Source: Oceanospirillales bacterium | Lineage (GTDB): Bacteria; Pseudomonadota; Gammaproteobacteria; Pseudomonadales; Balneatricaceae | Length of the DNA: 36,342 bases | Direction: 5' to 3' | Assembly: GCA_007693685.1 (NCBI GenBank) | Contig: REDB01000120.1 | Location: 1-36,342, forward strand | In this document: piece after piece, positions 9,293-18,670 of the stretch | How the letters are laid out: each line of letters starts with the position of its first letter | Position numbering within the stretch: position 1 is the stretch's first letter | The notes under the pieces: model-generated | The model's input: the letters and a program-made list of their open reading frames with translations, nothing else | What the model was told of the DNA's origin: nothing | Database searches by the model: none | Position numbers and translations under genes: made by a program

Positions 9293-10306
9293 ATGAAGAA
9301 GATTGCAACAATCGTTGGTGCTGCGATGGCGGTTACCGCTGCAGCCGGTGTAAATGCTAGTACTTTAGATTCTGTTAAAAATCGTGGCGCTCTTCAATGC
9401 GGCGTCAGTGATGGTTTACCTGGTTTTTCTGCTACTGATAGCGCTGGTCGTTGGCAAGGTCTCGATGCTGATTTCTGTCGTGCCGTTGCTGCCGCTGTTT
9501 TAGGTGATGCTGAAAAAGTAAACTTTGTATCCTTGACTGCAACAGAACGTTTCACTGCTTTGCAATCTGGTGAAATTGATGTTCTCTCTCGAAACTCAAC
9601 TTGGACACTCACTCGAGATGCCTCTCTAGGTTTAAATTTCGCTGGTGTTAACTACTATGACGGTCAGGGTTTCTTAGTAAGCAAAGACTTAGGCGTAGAT
9701 AGCGCGTTAGAACTTGATGGTGCTTCTGTATGTATCCAGTCAGGTACTACCACAGAGCTTAACCTTGCTGATTATTTCCGTATGAACGGCATGAGCTATG
9801 AGCCTGTGCTTTATGATACATCAGACCAAACTACTGCAGGTTTCGAAGCCGGTCGTTGCGATATTCTAACTTCTGACCAGTCTCAGCTTTCAGCACTTCG
9901 TTTACAGCTTTCAAATCCAGATGCTGCCGTTGTTCTTCCAGAAATCATCTCTAAAGAACCTCTTGGACCCGTTGTTCGTCAAGGCGATGATGTATGGTTT
10001 AACATCGTAAAATGGACTCTGTTCGCTAAGATCAATGCCGAGGAAATGGGTATTACCAGCGCTAATGCAGATGAAATGTTGTCTTCGGATGATCCTTCAG
10101 TTCAGCGTTTGTTAGGTTCATCAGGCAATATGGGTGAGTTGTTACGTCTAGAAAATAACTGGGCTTACAACATTGTTAAACAAGTGGGTAACTACGGTGA
10201 AGTATTTGAACGTACTGTAGGTACAGGATCCCCGCTGAATATTGAGCGTGGTCTGAACGCACTATGGACTAATGGTGGTATTCAGTACGCACCACCCGTT
10301 CGTTAA
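9293..10306 (+). CDS. aapJ: General L-amino-acid ABC transporter, periplasmic binding protein
   Basis: Periplasmic receptor that captures a broad range of L-amino acids for the AapQMP importer. The true start is ATG 9293: GGGAG lies about 8 bases upstream, and it begins a clear signal peptide (MKKIATIVGAAMAV...GVNA, cleavage before STLDS). The track start at 9254 is a TTG with no signal-peptide logic. This gives 337 residues, close to Rhizobium AapJ (about 341). Family features include LQCGVSDGLPGFS near the mature N-terminus, GLDADFCRAVAAAVLG, and LSRNSTWTLTRD. It belongs to the SBP_bac_3 family. It is first in the aapJQMP order and is followed by two hairpins. Confidence 0.95.
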   Translation: MKKIATIVGAAMAVTAAAGVNASTLDSVKNRGALQCGVSDGLPGFSATDSAGRWQGLDADFCRAVAAAVLGDAEKVNFVSLTATERFTALQSGEIDVLSRNSTWTLTRDASLGLNFAGVNYYDGQGFLVSKDLGVDSALELDGASVCIQSGTTTELNLADYFRMNGMSYEPVLYDTSDQTTAGFEAGRCDILTSDQSQLSALRLQLSNPDAAVVLPEIISKEPLGPVVRQGDDVWFNIVKWTLFAKINAEEMGITSANADEMLSSDDPSVQRLLGSSGNMGELLRLENNWAYNIVKQVGNYGEVFERTVGTGSPLNIERGLNALWTNGGIQYAPPVR

Positions 10307-10330
10307 TAGTTCAATTCTGAGTTAACAGTC

Positions 10331-10359
10331 TGGATCATGAGGTTAACCCTCATGATCCA
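10331..10359 (+). repeat. Perfect 12-bp inverted repeat directly after aapJ
   Basis: TGGATCATGAGG (10331-10342) pairs perfectly with CCTCATGATCCA (10348-10359) around a TTAAC loop. No T-run follows, so it is better read as an mRNA 3'-end stabiliser or partial terminator that raises aapJ levels above aapQMP than as a full stop. A second hairpin follows immediately. Confidence 0.75.
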
Positions 10360-10379
10360 TCTCAGAACCTAGTCTGAGA
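10360..10379 (+). repeat. Second hairpin in the aapJ-aapQ gap
   Basis: TCTCAGA pairs with TCTGAGA (7 bp) around six bases. It abuts the larger hairpin and ends 34 bases before the aapQ ATG. Together the two fill most of the intergenic gap. Confidence 0.6.
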
Positions 10380-10413
10380 TCTTCCTTTGACTGTGCAGAG
10401 GCGCTTATTCTCA

Positions 10414-11592
10414 ATGAAATCAAATAACCGTAATGGTCTTACCCGCCTAATCTATAACCCGACAGCGCGAAGTTTGTTTTTTCAGGCAGTTGTGCTTGGT
10501 GGATTACTCTGGTTCATGCTTACCATTATAGGTAACGTGATGACCAACCTCGAAACTCGAGGTATATCAACTGGTTTTGGCTTTTTAAGTCAACCAGCAG
10601 GCTTTGGAATCTCTCAAACCCTGATTGAATACGATGAGACTTTTTCCTTTGGCCGAACCTTTATCGTTGGGCTACTTAATACATTATTAGTTTCAGCATT
10701 AGGCATCGTTGCAGCAACGATACTGGGTGTATTTGTCGGTATTAGCCGGATTTCTCCAAACTGGCTGTTACGAAAAATCTCGATGGTCTATATTGAGATA
10801 CTGCGCAACATTCCACTGCTACTACAAATTTTCTTCTGGTATTTCGTTGTCTTACAGGCACTGCCAAGACCTAGGGACAGTATTACCTTTGGCGAAGCTG
10901 TCTTTATCAACGTGCGTGGTGTTTTTGTTCCCAAGCCCATGGCAGAAACAGGCTTTACCTTCTATGCCGTACTTATCGTAGCTGCGATTATCGGTGTGTT
11001 TGTTCTAGGCCGATGGGCTAAACGCCGAATGATCGATACAGGACAGCAGTTTCCAGTATTCTGGACATCGGTTGGCATTCTGATTGGAACGGTAGTGATT
11101 GGGTACTTTATTACTGGACGTCCAATTTCTCTGGAATATCCTGAGTTACGCGGTTTGAATTTCCGCGGAGGTATCTCCTTGTTGCCAGAGCTTTTGGCTT
11201 TGTGGTTTGCACTGACTATTTACACCAGTACATACATAGGTGAGATAGTGCGTTCAGGCATACAGTCAGTAGCTCATGGTCAAACAGAAGCTTGTCGTGC
11301 GTTGGGTTTGAATGAGAAACAGCGTATGAATTTGGTCATTCTTCCGCAAGCGATGCGTGTAATGATCCCGCCAATGACCAGCCAATACCTCAATTTAACT
11401 AAAAACTCTTCGTTGGCGACGGCTATAGGTTATCCCGATTTGGTGTCCGTTTTTGCTGGAACAACACTCAATCAAACAGGTCAGGCAATAGAAATTATTA
11501 CCATGACGATGTTGGTTTACTTGACGATCAGTTTATCGGTATCAGCCTTTATGAACTGGTTTAACAAACGTGTTGCTTTGGTGGAGCGATAA
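10414..11592 (+). CDS. aapQ: General L-amino-acid ABC transporter permease 1
   Basis: Inner-membrane subunit of the polar amino-acid importer. The 392-residue protein has an N-terminal membrane segment after NPTARSLFFQ, the conserved LETRGISTGFGFL and AGFGISQTLIEY seen in AapQ-type proteins, several further hydrophobic segments, and near the C-terminus the EAA-like loop ACRALGLNEKQRMNLVILPQAMRVMIPP that contacts the ATPase. I prefer ATG 10414 (GCAGAGG upstream) to the track's TTG at 10387, but this is not certain. The next gene, aapM, starts 3 bases after its stop. Confidence 0.93.
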   Translation: MKSNNRNGLTRLIYNPTARSLFFQAVVLGGLLWFMLTIIGNVMTNLETRGISTGFGFLSQPAGFGISQTLIEYDETFSFGRTFIVGLLNTLLVSALGIVAATILGVFVGISRISPNWLLRKISMVYIEILRNIPLLLQIFFWYFVVLQALPRPRDSITFGEAVFINVRGVFVPKPMAETGFTFYAVLIVAAIIGVFVLGRWAKRRMIDTGQQFPVFWTSVGILIGTVVIGYFITGRPISLEYPELRGLNFRGGISLLPELLALWFALTIYTSTYIGEIVRSGIQSVAHGQTEACRALGLNEKQRMNLVILPQAMRVMIPPMTSQYLNLTKNSSLATAIGYPDLVSVFAGTTLNQTGQAIEIITMTMLVYLTISLSVSAFMNWFNKRVALVER

Positions 11593-11595
11593 AAA

Positions 11596-12690
11596 ATGGA
11601 AAAATTTACTCCCATTGAAAGTCGTCCAGCACCTCTAGTCGAGGTTGGCATCATCGGCTGGATGAGAAGAAACCTCTTTTCCAGTATTCCTAATACGCTG
11701 GTCACTATATTCACAGCCTATATGCTATGGATCGTTCTAGTTCCATTTCTTAATTGGGCTTTTATTAGTTCGGATTGGTTTGGTGAATCTCGTCATGACT
11801 GCACTAGCGGTGGAGCCTGCTGGGTATTCGTGACGGTACGTTGGAATCTGTTTATGTATGGATTTTATCCAGAAGACAGTTACTGGCGTCCAAATTTAGC
11901 ATTCATATTACTCATCGCTATCATTGCATGGTTATCAATTCCAAACCTTCCATTTAAAAAGTGGGTAGGTATTGCTGCCATTACGATCTATCCCGTTGTT
12001 GCATATACCTTACTCTATGGCGGTTTCGGTCTTGACGTTATTCCAACACATCGTTGGGGTGGTTTAATGCTGACCCTAGTGCTAGCACTGATTGGTATCG
12101 TTGTGGCGATTCCTATTGGTATTTTGCTGGCGCTTGGGCGTCGAAGTGAGATGCCCGTAATCAAAATGGTCTGTGTCATCTTTATAGAGTTTTGGCGCGG
12201 CGTTCCTTTGATCACCATTCTATTTATGGCGTCAGTCATGCTACCGCTGTTTTTTGCAGGTGGAACTGATGCGGATAAATTGATGCGTGCATTAATCGGT
12301 ATCGTCATGTTCCAGTCTGCTTATATGGCAGAGGTAGTGCGTGGTGGTTTGCAAGCACTTAGTAAAGGACAGTTTGAAGGCGCGGATGCATTAGGTTTAA
12401 GTTATTGGCAAAAAATGAACCTAGTGGTACTACCGCAAGCTCTAAAAATTATGATTCCAGGCATAGTGAATACCCTGATCTCCTTATTTAAGGATACCAG
12501 TCTAATCGTCATCATCGGTTTGTTAGATGTATTGGGTATGGTTCGCCAAGCGCTGTCTGATCCAGCTTGGTTGGGTTATCCAGCAGAAGGCTATTTATTC
12601 GCTGCCTTCATGTTCTGGATCTTCTGTTTCAGTATGTCTCGTTACAGTATTTATCTTGAAGATCGCCTCAATACCGGCCATCGGAATTAA
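11596..12690 (+). CDS. aapM: General L-amino-acid ABC transporter permease 2
   Basis: Second membrane subunit, pairing with AapQ. At 364 residues it has an N-terminal segment followed by a periplasmic stretch with two cysteines (HDCTSGGACWVF) characteristic of AapM-type permeases. The C-terminal transport domain carries the loop GADALGLSYWQKMNLVVLPQALKIMIPG for ATPase contact. ATG is preceded by GGAG 10 bases upstream. It lies 3 bases after aapQ and 15 before aapP, so translation is probably coupled. Confidence 0.94.
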   Translation: MEKFTPIESRPAPLVEVGIIGWMRRNLFSSIPNTLVTIFTAYMLWIVLVPFLNWAFISSDWFGESRHDCTSGGACWVFVTVRWNLFMYGFYPEDSYWRPNLAFILLIAIIAWLSIPNLPFKKWVGIAAITIYPVVAYTLLYGGFGLDVIPTHRWGGLMLTLVLALIGIVVAIPIGILLALGRRSEMPVIKMVCVIFIEFWRGVPLITILFMASVMLPLFFAGGTDADKLMRALIGIVMFQSAYMAEVVRGGLQALSKGQFEGADALGLSYWQKMNLVVLPQALKIMIPGIVNTLISLFKDTSLIVIIGLLDVLGMVRQALSDPAWLGYPAEGYLFAAFMFWIFCFSMSRYSIYLEDRLNTGHRN

Positions 12691-12705
12691 TTGGAGTTCT
12701 GGTCT

Positions 12706-13455
12706 ATGACGAACGAACAAGAGTTTATTATCACTCTGAATAATGTAAATAAATGGTACGGCCAGTTTCACGTATTGAAGGATATCAACCTAAACGTGAA
12801 AGTCGGTGAAAGGATCGTTATTTGTGGTCCTTCAGGATCTGGTAAATCAACCATGATCCGCTGTATCAATCACTTGGAAGAGCATCAAGAAGGAGAGATC
12901 GTTGTTGATGGTGTGGTGTTGAATAATGACTTGAAGAACATCGGTCAGATACGTAAAGAAGTAGGTATGGTGTTTCAGCACTTTAACCTTTTCCCGCATC
13001 TGACGGTTCTGCAAAACTGCACTTTGGCACCTATTTGGGTCAGAAAAATGCCTCAAAAAGAAGCTGAGGCGATTGCAATGAAATATTTGGAACGTGTCAA
13101 AATTCCTGAGCAGGCTAATAAGTTTCCGGGGCAGCTATCGGGTGGTCAGCAACAGCGTGTTGCCATTGCACGAAGCTTATGTATGAACCCCAGAGTTATG
13201 CTGTTTGATGAGCCAACCTCTGCTCTTGATCCAGAGATGATAAAGGAAGTTCTCGATGTAATGGTGGAGCTTGCTCAAGAAGGGATGACTATGCTCTGCG
13301 TAACTCACGAAATGGGCTTTGCGAAAAAAGTGGCTGACCGCGTTATCTTTATGGATGCCGGTCAAATCGTTGAAGAAAATGAGCCACAAGAGTTCTTCAA
13401 CAATCCTCAGTCAGACCGCACCAAGTTATTCCTCAGTCAAGTATTGGGGCATTAA
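12706..13455 (+). CDS. aapP: General L-amino-acid ABC transporter ATP-binding protein
   Basis: Cytoplasmic ATPase driving AapJQM. Start placed at ATG 12706 (GGAG upstream) rather than TTG 12691, giving 249 residues. All ABC motifs are present: Walker [10 protein letters not shown] at residues 41-49, Q-loop [13 protein letters not shown], signature [15 protein letters not shown], Walker [15 protein letters not shown] and the switch histidine in CVTHEMGFA. It is most similar to the GlnQ/AapP group of polar amino-acid importers. It is the last gene of the operon, followed 9 bases later by a long hairpin. Confidence 0.95.
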   Translation: MTNEQEFIITLNNVNKWYGQFHVLKDINLNVKVGERIVICGPSGSGKSTMIRCINHLEEHQEGEIVVDGVVLNNDLKNIGQIRKEVGMVFQHFNLFPHLTVLQNCTLAPIWVRKMPQKEAEAIAMKYLERVKIPEQANKFPGQLSGGQQQRVAIARSLCMNPRVMLFDEPTSALDPEMIKEVLDVMVELAQEGMTMLCVTHEMGFAKKVADRVIFMDAGQIVEENEPQEFFNNPQSDRTKLFLSQVLGH

Positions 13456-13463
13456 TCCCATTC

Positions 13464-13500
13464 TCAATCGAGTAGTAGGGTGAACCTGCTACTCGATTGA
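13464..13500 (+). terminator. Long hairpin at the end of the aap operon
   Basis: TCAATCGAGTAGTAGG pairs with CCTGCTACTCGATTGA as a 16-bp stem with one wobble, around a 5-base loop. The next bases (ATGTCC) are not T-rich, so it may mark and protect the mRNA 3' end or act with Rho rather than being a textbook intrinsic terminator. Confidence 0.6.
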
Positions 13501-13650
13501 ATGTCCTAAATCATCTATAACCTGACTTTTTACGTATCTTTACAAAGATCGCCATGTTATTGCTATGTATAAGAGCTAAAATCTTCTTATTAGCTTCTAA
13601 TTATTAAACGTTTTATTTGCGTTATTAAAAATATCTCAAGGAGAGACCGT

Positions 13651-14706
13651 GTGCGACCATCGTTGTTTGCGATTCTGATCAGCTCATTGTTGTTTTTAAC
13701 GGGTTGTGATCAACCGGCAGCACAAGGTAATGAACAACAAAGACAACCCCGCACACATCTCGTTGAAGTCTATAACGTCAACTTAGAAGACGTTAAATTA
13801 GATCGAATGCGAACTGGAACACTTCGTGCCACAACGCGCTTTAGAGTGTTTGCACAAGAGGAAGGTCAACTAGCAGCCTTGCCTTGGTATCCCGGTGATA
13901 GAGTCAGTCAAGGCGATCTGTTGATGGCTTTAGATGATAGTTTGCTAAGATCGCAAATAGCACGAAGTCGTGCTGAACTCAGTCGAGCTGAACGAGATTT
14001 AGAAAGAGTTCGCTCACTTTCTCAGCGTAATTTAACCTCCGTTGAAGAGTTACAAAAACGTGAAACTGAGCTTGAAATCGCTCGTGCAGAACTGGCTATC
14101 CTTAATACTCGGCTTACCTTTACCCGTGTCGAAGCACCTTTCTCCGGTGTCATTACTGAAAGGTTATCTGAACCTGGTAATTTCGCATCAAAAAATACCC
14201 ATCTGCTCACACTAATCGACCCTCAGTCTTTAGTTGTTGATCTGCAACTCTCAGAGCAAGTGATTACTCACCTCAACTTAGATGATCCGGTTGAAATTCA
14301 GTTGGATGCTTTAGGCTCACAGTATTTTCAAGGCAAAGTGTCACGTATCTATCCTGAAATTGATCCGCTTACTCGTCGAGGACAGGTGGAGATCAGCCTA
14401 GATCCAGTGCCTACAGGCGCCTTGCCGGGTCAGTTAGCTCGTGTCAGTTTAACGGCTAACTTACAGCAAAGAATGATGATTCCCTTTGCGGCTTTACGTT
14501 TTGAACAAGGTGAATATGTCTATGTTATGAATGATGAACAGCGTATTGAAAAACGTGAAGTCATCACCGGTCTTAGAGTGGCGGATAGAATTGAAATTCT
14601 AGAAGGTCTGTCACCCAATGAAAATGTTGTTATTCGTGGCTTTATGGGTCTAACTGAAGGACGGCAAGTGACTGCGGTAACGCCTTTATCGGAGCGAGGC
14701 AATTAA
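13651..14706 (+). CDS. RND efflux periplasmic adaptor (membrane fusion lipoprotein)
   Basis: Links an RND pump to an outer-membrane channel. Starts at GTG with a strong AAGGAGAG about 5 bases upstream. The N-terminus is a lipoprotein signal with lipobox LTGC (Cys19). The residue after the cysteine is Asp, the classical inner-membrane retention signal. Mature features are a split lipoyl-like domain, an alpha-helical coiled coil around residues 90-150 (rich in SRAELSRAERDLERVR-type repeats), then beta-barrel and membrane-proximal domains. It is 351 residues, typical for HlyD/AcrA-type adaptors. The pump gene starts one base after its stop. Substrate unknown. Confidence 0.9.
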   Translation: MRPSLFAILISSLLFLTGCDQPAAQGNEQQRQPRTHLVEVYNVNLEDVKLDRMRTGTLRATTRFRVFAQEEGQLAALPWYPGDRVSQGDLLMALDDSLLRSQIARSRAELSRAERDLERVRSLSQRNLTSVEELQKRETELEIARAELAILNTRLTFTRVEAPFSGVITERLSEPGNFASKNTHLLTLIDPQSLVVDLQLSEQVITHLNLDDPVEIQLDALGSQYFQGKVSRIYPEIDPLTRRGQVEISLDPVPTGALPGQLARVSLTANLQQRMMIPFAALRFEQGEYVYVMNDEQRIEKREVITGLRVADRIEILEGLSPNENVVIRGFMGLTEGRQVTAVTPLSERGN

Positions 14707-14707
14707 A

Positions 14708-17700
14708 ATGTCTAAGACGGTATTACGGCATAGCTCCGGCATAGCAGGATGGTCGATACGACATCCTGTCGGTGTCACTATGATAGCAATGGCAGTAATC
14801 GTATTAGGTGTTTTTAGTTTAAGCCGTTTGTCCGTGGATCTATTGCCTAGACTTATTTATCCTGAAATTCGCGTCAGTGTTACTGACCTTGGTGTTCCTG
14901 CTGTTGTCATGGAAGATCGTGTTACTCGCTATTTAGAAGAGCAATTAGCTGTCACCGAAGATATGGTCAATATCCAGTCAAGCACCAGTCAGGGTCGAGC
15001 TTCAGTGGATTTAATCTTCCCTTATGGTAAAGATATTGATATCGCCCTTAGAGACGCTAGCACTCGCTTGGACAGAGCAAGGCGTTTACTACCAGATTCG
15101 ATCGAACAGCCCACTATTTTTAAGCGAGATCCCTCTCAAATACCTGTGATGCAATTTGCCATCAGTTCATCTCTGCGAGATCCTGTTGAGTTACGTACTT
15201 GGGTTGATGATGTGTTCGCCAATTGGTTCATCAACTTACCAGGTGTTGCTGCTGCCGAAGTGGGTGGCGGATTAGAGAGAGAAATTCAGATATTACCCGA
15301 TCCAGTTAGATTGGCAGGGCTAGGCTTAGAAGTCGATGATGTTGTTGATGCCTTAACGCGCAATCATCGTGAAGATCCAGCGGGTCGTTTAAGGACAGAG
15401 CGACAAGAGATCAGCGGACGTATTAGTGGAAGATTTGATAGTGTTGAAGCCTTAGCTTCGTTATCCATACCCCTAGCGGATGGCAGTCGAGTCTCATTAG
15501 ATGAAGTGGCGACGATATTAGATACGCATAAAGATGAGCGTTTACGTATCCGAGCCAATGGTATCCCCGCCCTACAGTTATCTATCCAGAATCAACCCGA
15601 CGCGAACACTATTTCGGTTGCTAACCATGTACAAACGAGGATGCAATGGCTTAGTGATCAAGGACTCATACCTGATGATATAGAGATTTATCCTATCTCT
15701 GATCAATCCATTTATGTGCGTCAGGCATTGAATAACTCAGTTATTGCTGTTGTCAGTGGTGCGTTATTAGCCATGTCAGTGGTCTATCTGTTTTTGGGCA
15801 ATCTAAGGCGCACGTTGATCATTGGTAGTGCTATTCCCATCGCAGTAATGGTGACCTTTGTATTGATGGGTGTCAGTAATCTAACCCTAAATATCATGAC
15901 GTTGGGAGGGTTGGCACTAGGTGTCGGTATGTTGGTCGATAACACCATTGTTATGTTGGAAAATATTTATCGACATCAGCGAGAAGGTGAAGCCACACTT
16001 GAAGATGCAGAAAATGCAGCAGCAGAGGTCAATAGTGCGATTTTAGCGTCAACTTCGACCAATTTGGCTGCAATTTTGCCGTTTCTATTTGTCGGTGGAT
16101 TGGTAGGTCTACTTTTCAGAGAATTGATTATTACTATTTCAGCTGCGGTTGTGGCATCGATGGTTATTGCGCTAACACTGGTTCCAGCTTTGGCTTCTAG
16201 AGTAGTTACTCATAAAACCAGTGCTTTTAGACGAACTATAGATCGCATTATAGAAACTTTACAACGAGGCTATGCTTTTCTGATAGGTAAAATCTTGAAG
16301 TTCCGTTGGCCGATTCCATTGGTGTTTATAGGTTTACTTGTTATTAGTGCGCCAACTTTTTTAAGTGGAGCGCAAACGTTTTTACCAACTATGGACAATG
16401 GTGAAGTTGATATCCGAGTGATCGGTGATCCTGATATTACACTCGACGAAATGGATCAGCGTGTACTGATCGTTGAATCCTTAATACGGCGAGATCCCCA
16501 TGTAGAAAGTGCTTTTGTGGTGTCAGGTGGTTTTGTCTGGGGACGATCTGCGAGAGAAGCCGCTAACCAAGCCAGTATCACCGTTCAATTAAAATCTCTA
16601 GCGGATAGAGAGATCACATCACAGCAATGGATCAACCGTAAAAACCAGCAGATAGCAGAAGAGCAATTGGCGGGCGTTCAAGTGCGTATGCGCCAACGCG
16701 GTATTCGTGGTATTCGCACCAGTACCAGCGATGATGATATCAGTGTGCGTATTCAAGGGCCTGACTTAGTGGTGTTGGATCGCTTAGCCAGAGAAACGGT
16801 TGATAGAATGGCTTCTGTTCAGGGATTACAAAATCTAGCTTTTTCATCCGAAGAGCAAGTTCTTGAATTAGATTTTCGTGTAGATAGAGAAAGGGCTGCT
16901 GTCTTAGGTGTGAATGTTCAAGATGTAAATGCCGCCTTGATGATGGCGTTAGAGGGTAGGGTAGTCACTGACTTTTACGAAGGAGGTCGAGGATTTGATA
17001 TTCGCATACGACTACCTCAGCATCTGACACGTGATGTACAGGATTTAGAATCGGTATTGCTTTTCCCTTCTACCAATGGTCGTCAGCCTGTTTACCTAGG
17101 TGATCTAGTTCAAGTTGAATTAACCCAATCTCCAGGAACAATACGGCGAGATAGCCAAATGCGTATTGTTGAAGTCACTGCGACCTTAATGTCGGGTTAT
17201 CCGCTTGGGGAAGTATTACAGAGCATAGATCAAGCACTAGCTGAGTTGGCATTGCCGAGTGGTTACACTCGATTTGATGGTGGAGCAGGGCAAACATTAC
17301 AAGAAGGTCAGCGCTTAACGGGTATCTTGTTATTACTGGCCCTTTTTTTGGTGTTTGTGGTAATGGCGGTTCAATATGAATCTTTGCGTAATCCCTTAGT
17401 TATTATTCTCAGTGTACCCTTCAGTGCCATAGGTGTTGCGGGTGGTTTAAACCTCTTAGGTATGCCGCTATCGATGCCAGTATGGTTAGGCATGATCATG
17501 CTCGCTGGTATTGTGGTGAATAACGCTATCGTCTTGGTTGAATATATTGAACTGCAACAAGATAAGGGGATGCGTCGTGATGAGGCGATTATCTCAGCAG
17601 CAAAACTAAGGCTTCGTCCTATCATGATGACCACCATGACAACAGTAGCGGGAATGCTGCCACTAGCGATAGGCATAGGAGAAGGTTCTGAAATGCTGCA

Positions 17701-17839
17701 ACCCTTAGCCGTCGCTATTGTCTTTGGCTTGAGCTTTTCGATGTTTGTGGGGTTGTTACTGGTGCCTGTGATTTATTCTTACTTGCAGCCCGCTGAGCGC
17801 AAGGTTAGTACCTTGGCTCAGGTGGCTACAACAGCTTAA
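14708..17839 (+). CDS. RND efflux pump, inner-membrane transporter
   Basis: Proton-driven exporter of 1043 residues, the standard size for AcrB/HAE1-type pumps with 12 membrane segments and two large periplasmic loops. It shows the N-terminal SIRHPVGVTMIAMAVIVLGV segment, FLPTMDNGEV after the seventh segment, and the duplicated core GVGMLVDNTIVMLENI and GIVVNNAIVLVEY. In the first core segment the usual Asp-Asp pair of AcrB appears as Asp-Asn, as in many HAE1-like pumps of unknown substrate. No outer-membrane channel or regulator lies beside it, so it probably uses a channel encoded elsewhere. It converges on the next gene with only 14 bases between stops. Confidence 0.92.
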   Translation: MSKTVLRHSSGIAGWSIRHPVGVTMIAMAVIVLGVFSLSRLSVDLLPRLIYPEIRVSVTDLGVPAVVMEDRVTRYLEEQLAVTEDMVNIQSSTSQGRASVDLIFPYGKDIDIALRDASTRLDRARRLLPDSIEQPTIFKRDPSQIPVMQFAISSSLRDPVELRTWVDDVFANWFINLPGVAAAEVGGGLEREIQILPDPVRLAGLGLEVDDVVDALTRNHREDPAGRLRTERQEISGRISGRFDSVEALASLSIPLADGSRVSLDEVATILDTHKDERLRIRANGIPALQLSIQNQPDANTISVANHVQTRMQWLSDQGLIPDDIEIYPISDQSIYVRQALNNSVIAVVSGALLAMSVVYLFLGNLRRTLIIGSAIPIAVMVTFVLMGVSNLTLNIMTLGGLALGVGMLVDNTIVMLENIYRHQREGEATLEDAENAAAEVNSAILASTSTNLAAILPFLFVGGLVGLLFRELIITISAAVVASMVIALTLVPALASRVVTHKTSAFRRTIDRIIETLQRGYAFLIGKILKFRWPIPLVFIGLLVISAPTFLSGAQTFLPTMDNGEVDIRVIGDPDITLDEMDQRVLIVESLIRRDPHVESAFVVSGGFVWGRSAREAANQASITVQLKSLADREITSQQWINRKNQQIAEEQLAGVQVRMRQRGIRGIRTSTSDDDISVRIQGPDLVVLDRLARETVDRMASVQGLQNLAFSSEEQVLELDFRVDRERAAVLGVNVQDVNAALMMALEGRVVTDFYEGGRGFDIRIRLPQHLTRDVQDLESVLLFPSTNGRQPVYLGDLVQVELTQSPGTIRRDSQMRIVEVTATLMSGYPLGEVLQSIDQALAELALPSGYTRFDGGAGQTLQEGQRLTGILLLLALFLVFVVMAVQYESLRNPLVIILSVPFSAIGVAGGLNLLGMPLSMPVWLGMIMLAGIVVNNAIVLVEYIELQQDKGMRRDEAIISAAKLRLRPIMMTTMTTVAGMLPLAIGIGEGSEMLQPLAVAIVFGLSFSMFVGLLLVPVIYSYLQPAERKVSTLAQVATTA

Positions 17840-17853
17840 ATGACAGTTAAAAG

Positions 17854-18534
17854 CTAGAAATGGAATAGATAGAATACAGATCCAGCTGCAATTACGACAG
17901 TGATCACAAAACGTATCCAAGGGAAGGATTCAGGTGCAGGAAGCACTTTCTCTTTATCCGGCGCGCTGTCGTTCATCGGCTTTTTACCCGTGAACATCGC
18001 TTTTACCAGTCCTTCACCTAAAAGCTTATATACAGCAATAGCGGTTAAGTGAAGTGCAACCAAGATTAAAATCCAATCAAAAAAGTTTTTATGCCAACGA
18101 CTCATCCAGCGAACCGTATCTCGATCAACAGAGTTGGATAAAGGTCCCGCAAACAAAATATCATCACTAGTGAACAGTCCGGTCGTTAACTGAAAACCCA
18201 CTGCACTTAGTAACACAATGACCATGATTCCACCCATAGGGTTGTGCCCTAAGTAATGGATAGGTTTACGCTTGGCTAAAGCGATGGCATAGCCAAATAG
18301 GGTGGTAGGGCCAGTAAGAAATCGGCTAAAACGGGCGGCTGGTGTACCAATAAAGCCCCAAATCACGCGATAAATCATCAAACCTAACAAAATTTGCGCC
18401 AGTATCATGTGATGCTCTAGTGCATCAAAGTTTTGGCTTTGTGTCGCAGAGAACCAGAGTAAAAAGAGTAAGATGGGTAAGCACCAGTGAAATACCCGAA
18501 TACTCCAATCCCAGACTTTTACATCTTCTTTCAT
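17854..18534 (-). CDS. Cytochrome b561-like di-haem membrane protein
   Basis: A 226-residue inner-membrane protein of the prokaryotic cytochrome b561 / hydrogenase-cytochrome b superfamily, which passes electrons between quinol and another carrier. Four to five hydrophobic segments are visible. Candidate haem ligands are His16 (RVFHW), His41/His42 (LEHHM), the His of RWHKNFFDW, and the His of ALHLTAIAVYK, as expected for two b haems. FLTGPTTLFGYA and GHNPMGG are typical of this subgroup, which often receives electrons from or for a small cytochrome c. No partner is adjacent, so its role is open. It faces the RND pump tail to tail and is divergent from the NMT1-type importer. Confidence 0.85.
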   Translation of the reverse strand: MKEDVKVWDWSIRVFHWCLPILLFLLWFSATQSQNFDALEHHMILAQILLGLMIYRVIWGFIGTPAARFSRFLTGPTTLFGYAIALAKRKPIHYLGHNPMGGIMVIVLLSAVGFQLTTGLFTSDDILFAGPLSNSVDRDTVRWMSRWHKNFFDWILILVALHLTAIAVYKLLGEGLVKAMFTGKKPMNDSAPDKEKVLPAPESFPWIRFVITVVIAAGSVFYLFHF

Positions 18535-18670
18535 AACATATCCTTAGTTCAAATTAGCCCTTAATTATATAGGGACAGCATAGCACACTGAAAAGTTTAC
18601 TTAATGACTAAAACACTTTGGTTAGTGAGTGATCCAGTTTGATGCTTATTTGAACAGTATTTTTGCTTTT

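Noticed and set aside
13530-13650. A sigma-70 promoter upstream of the RND adaptor gene
   Set aside because: Several AT-rich -10-like words occur but none pairs with a -35 at acceptable spacing; too weak to annotate.
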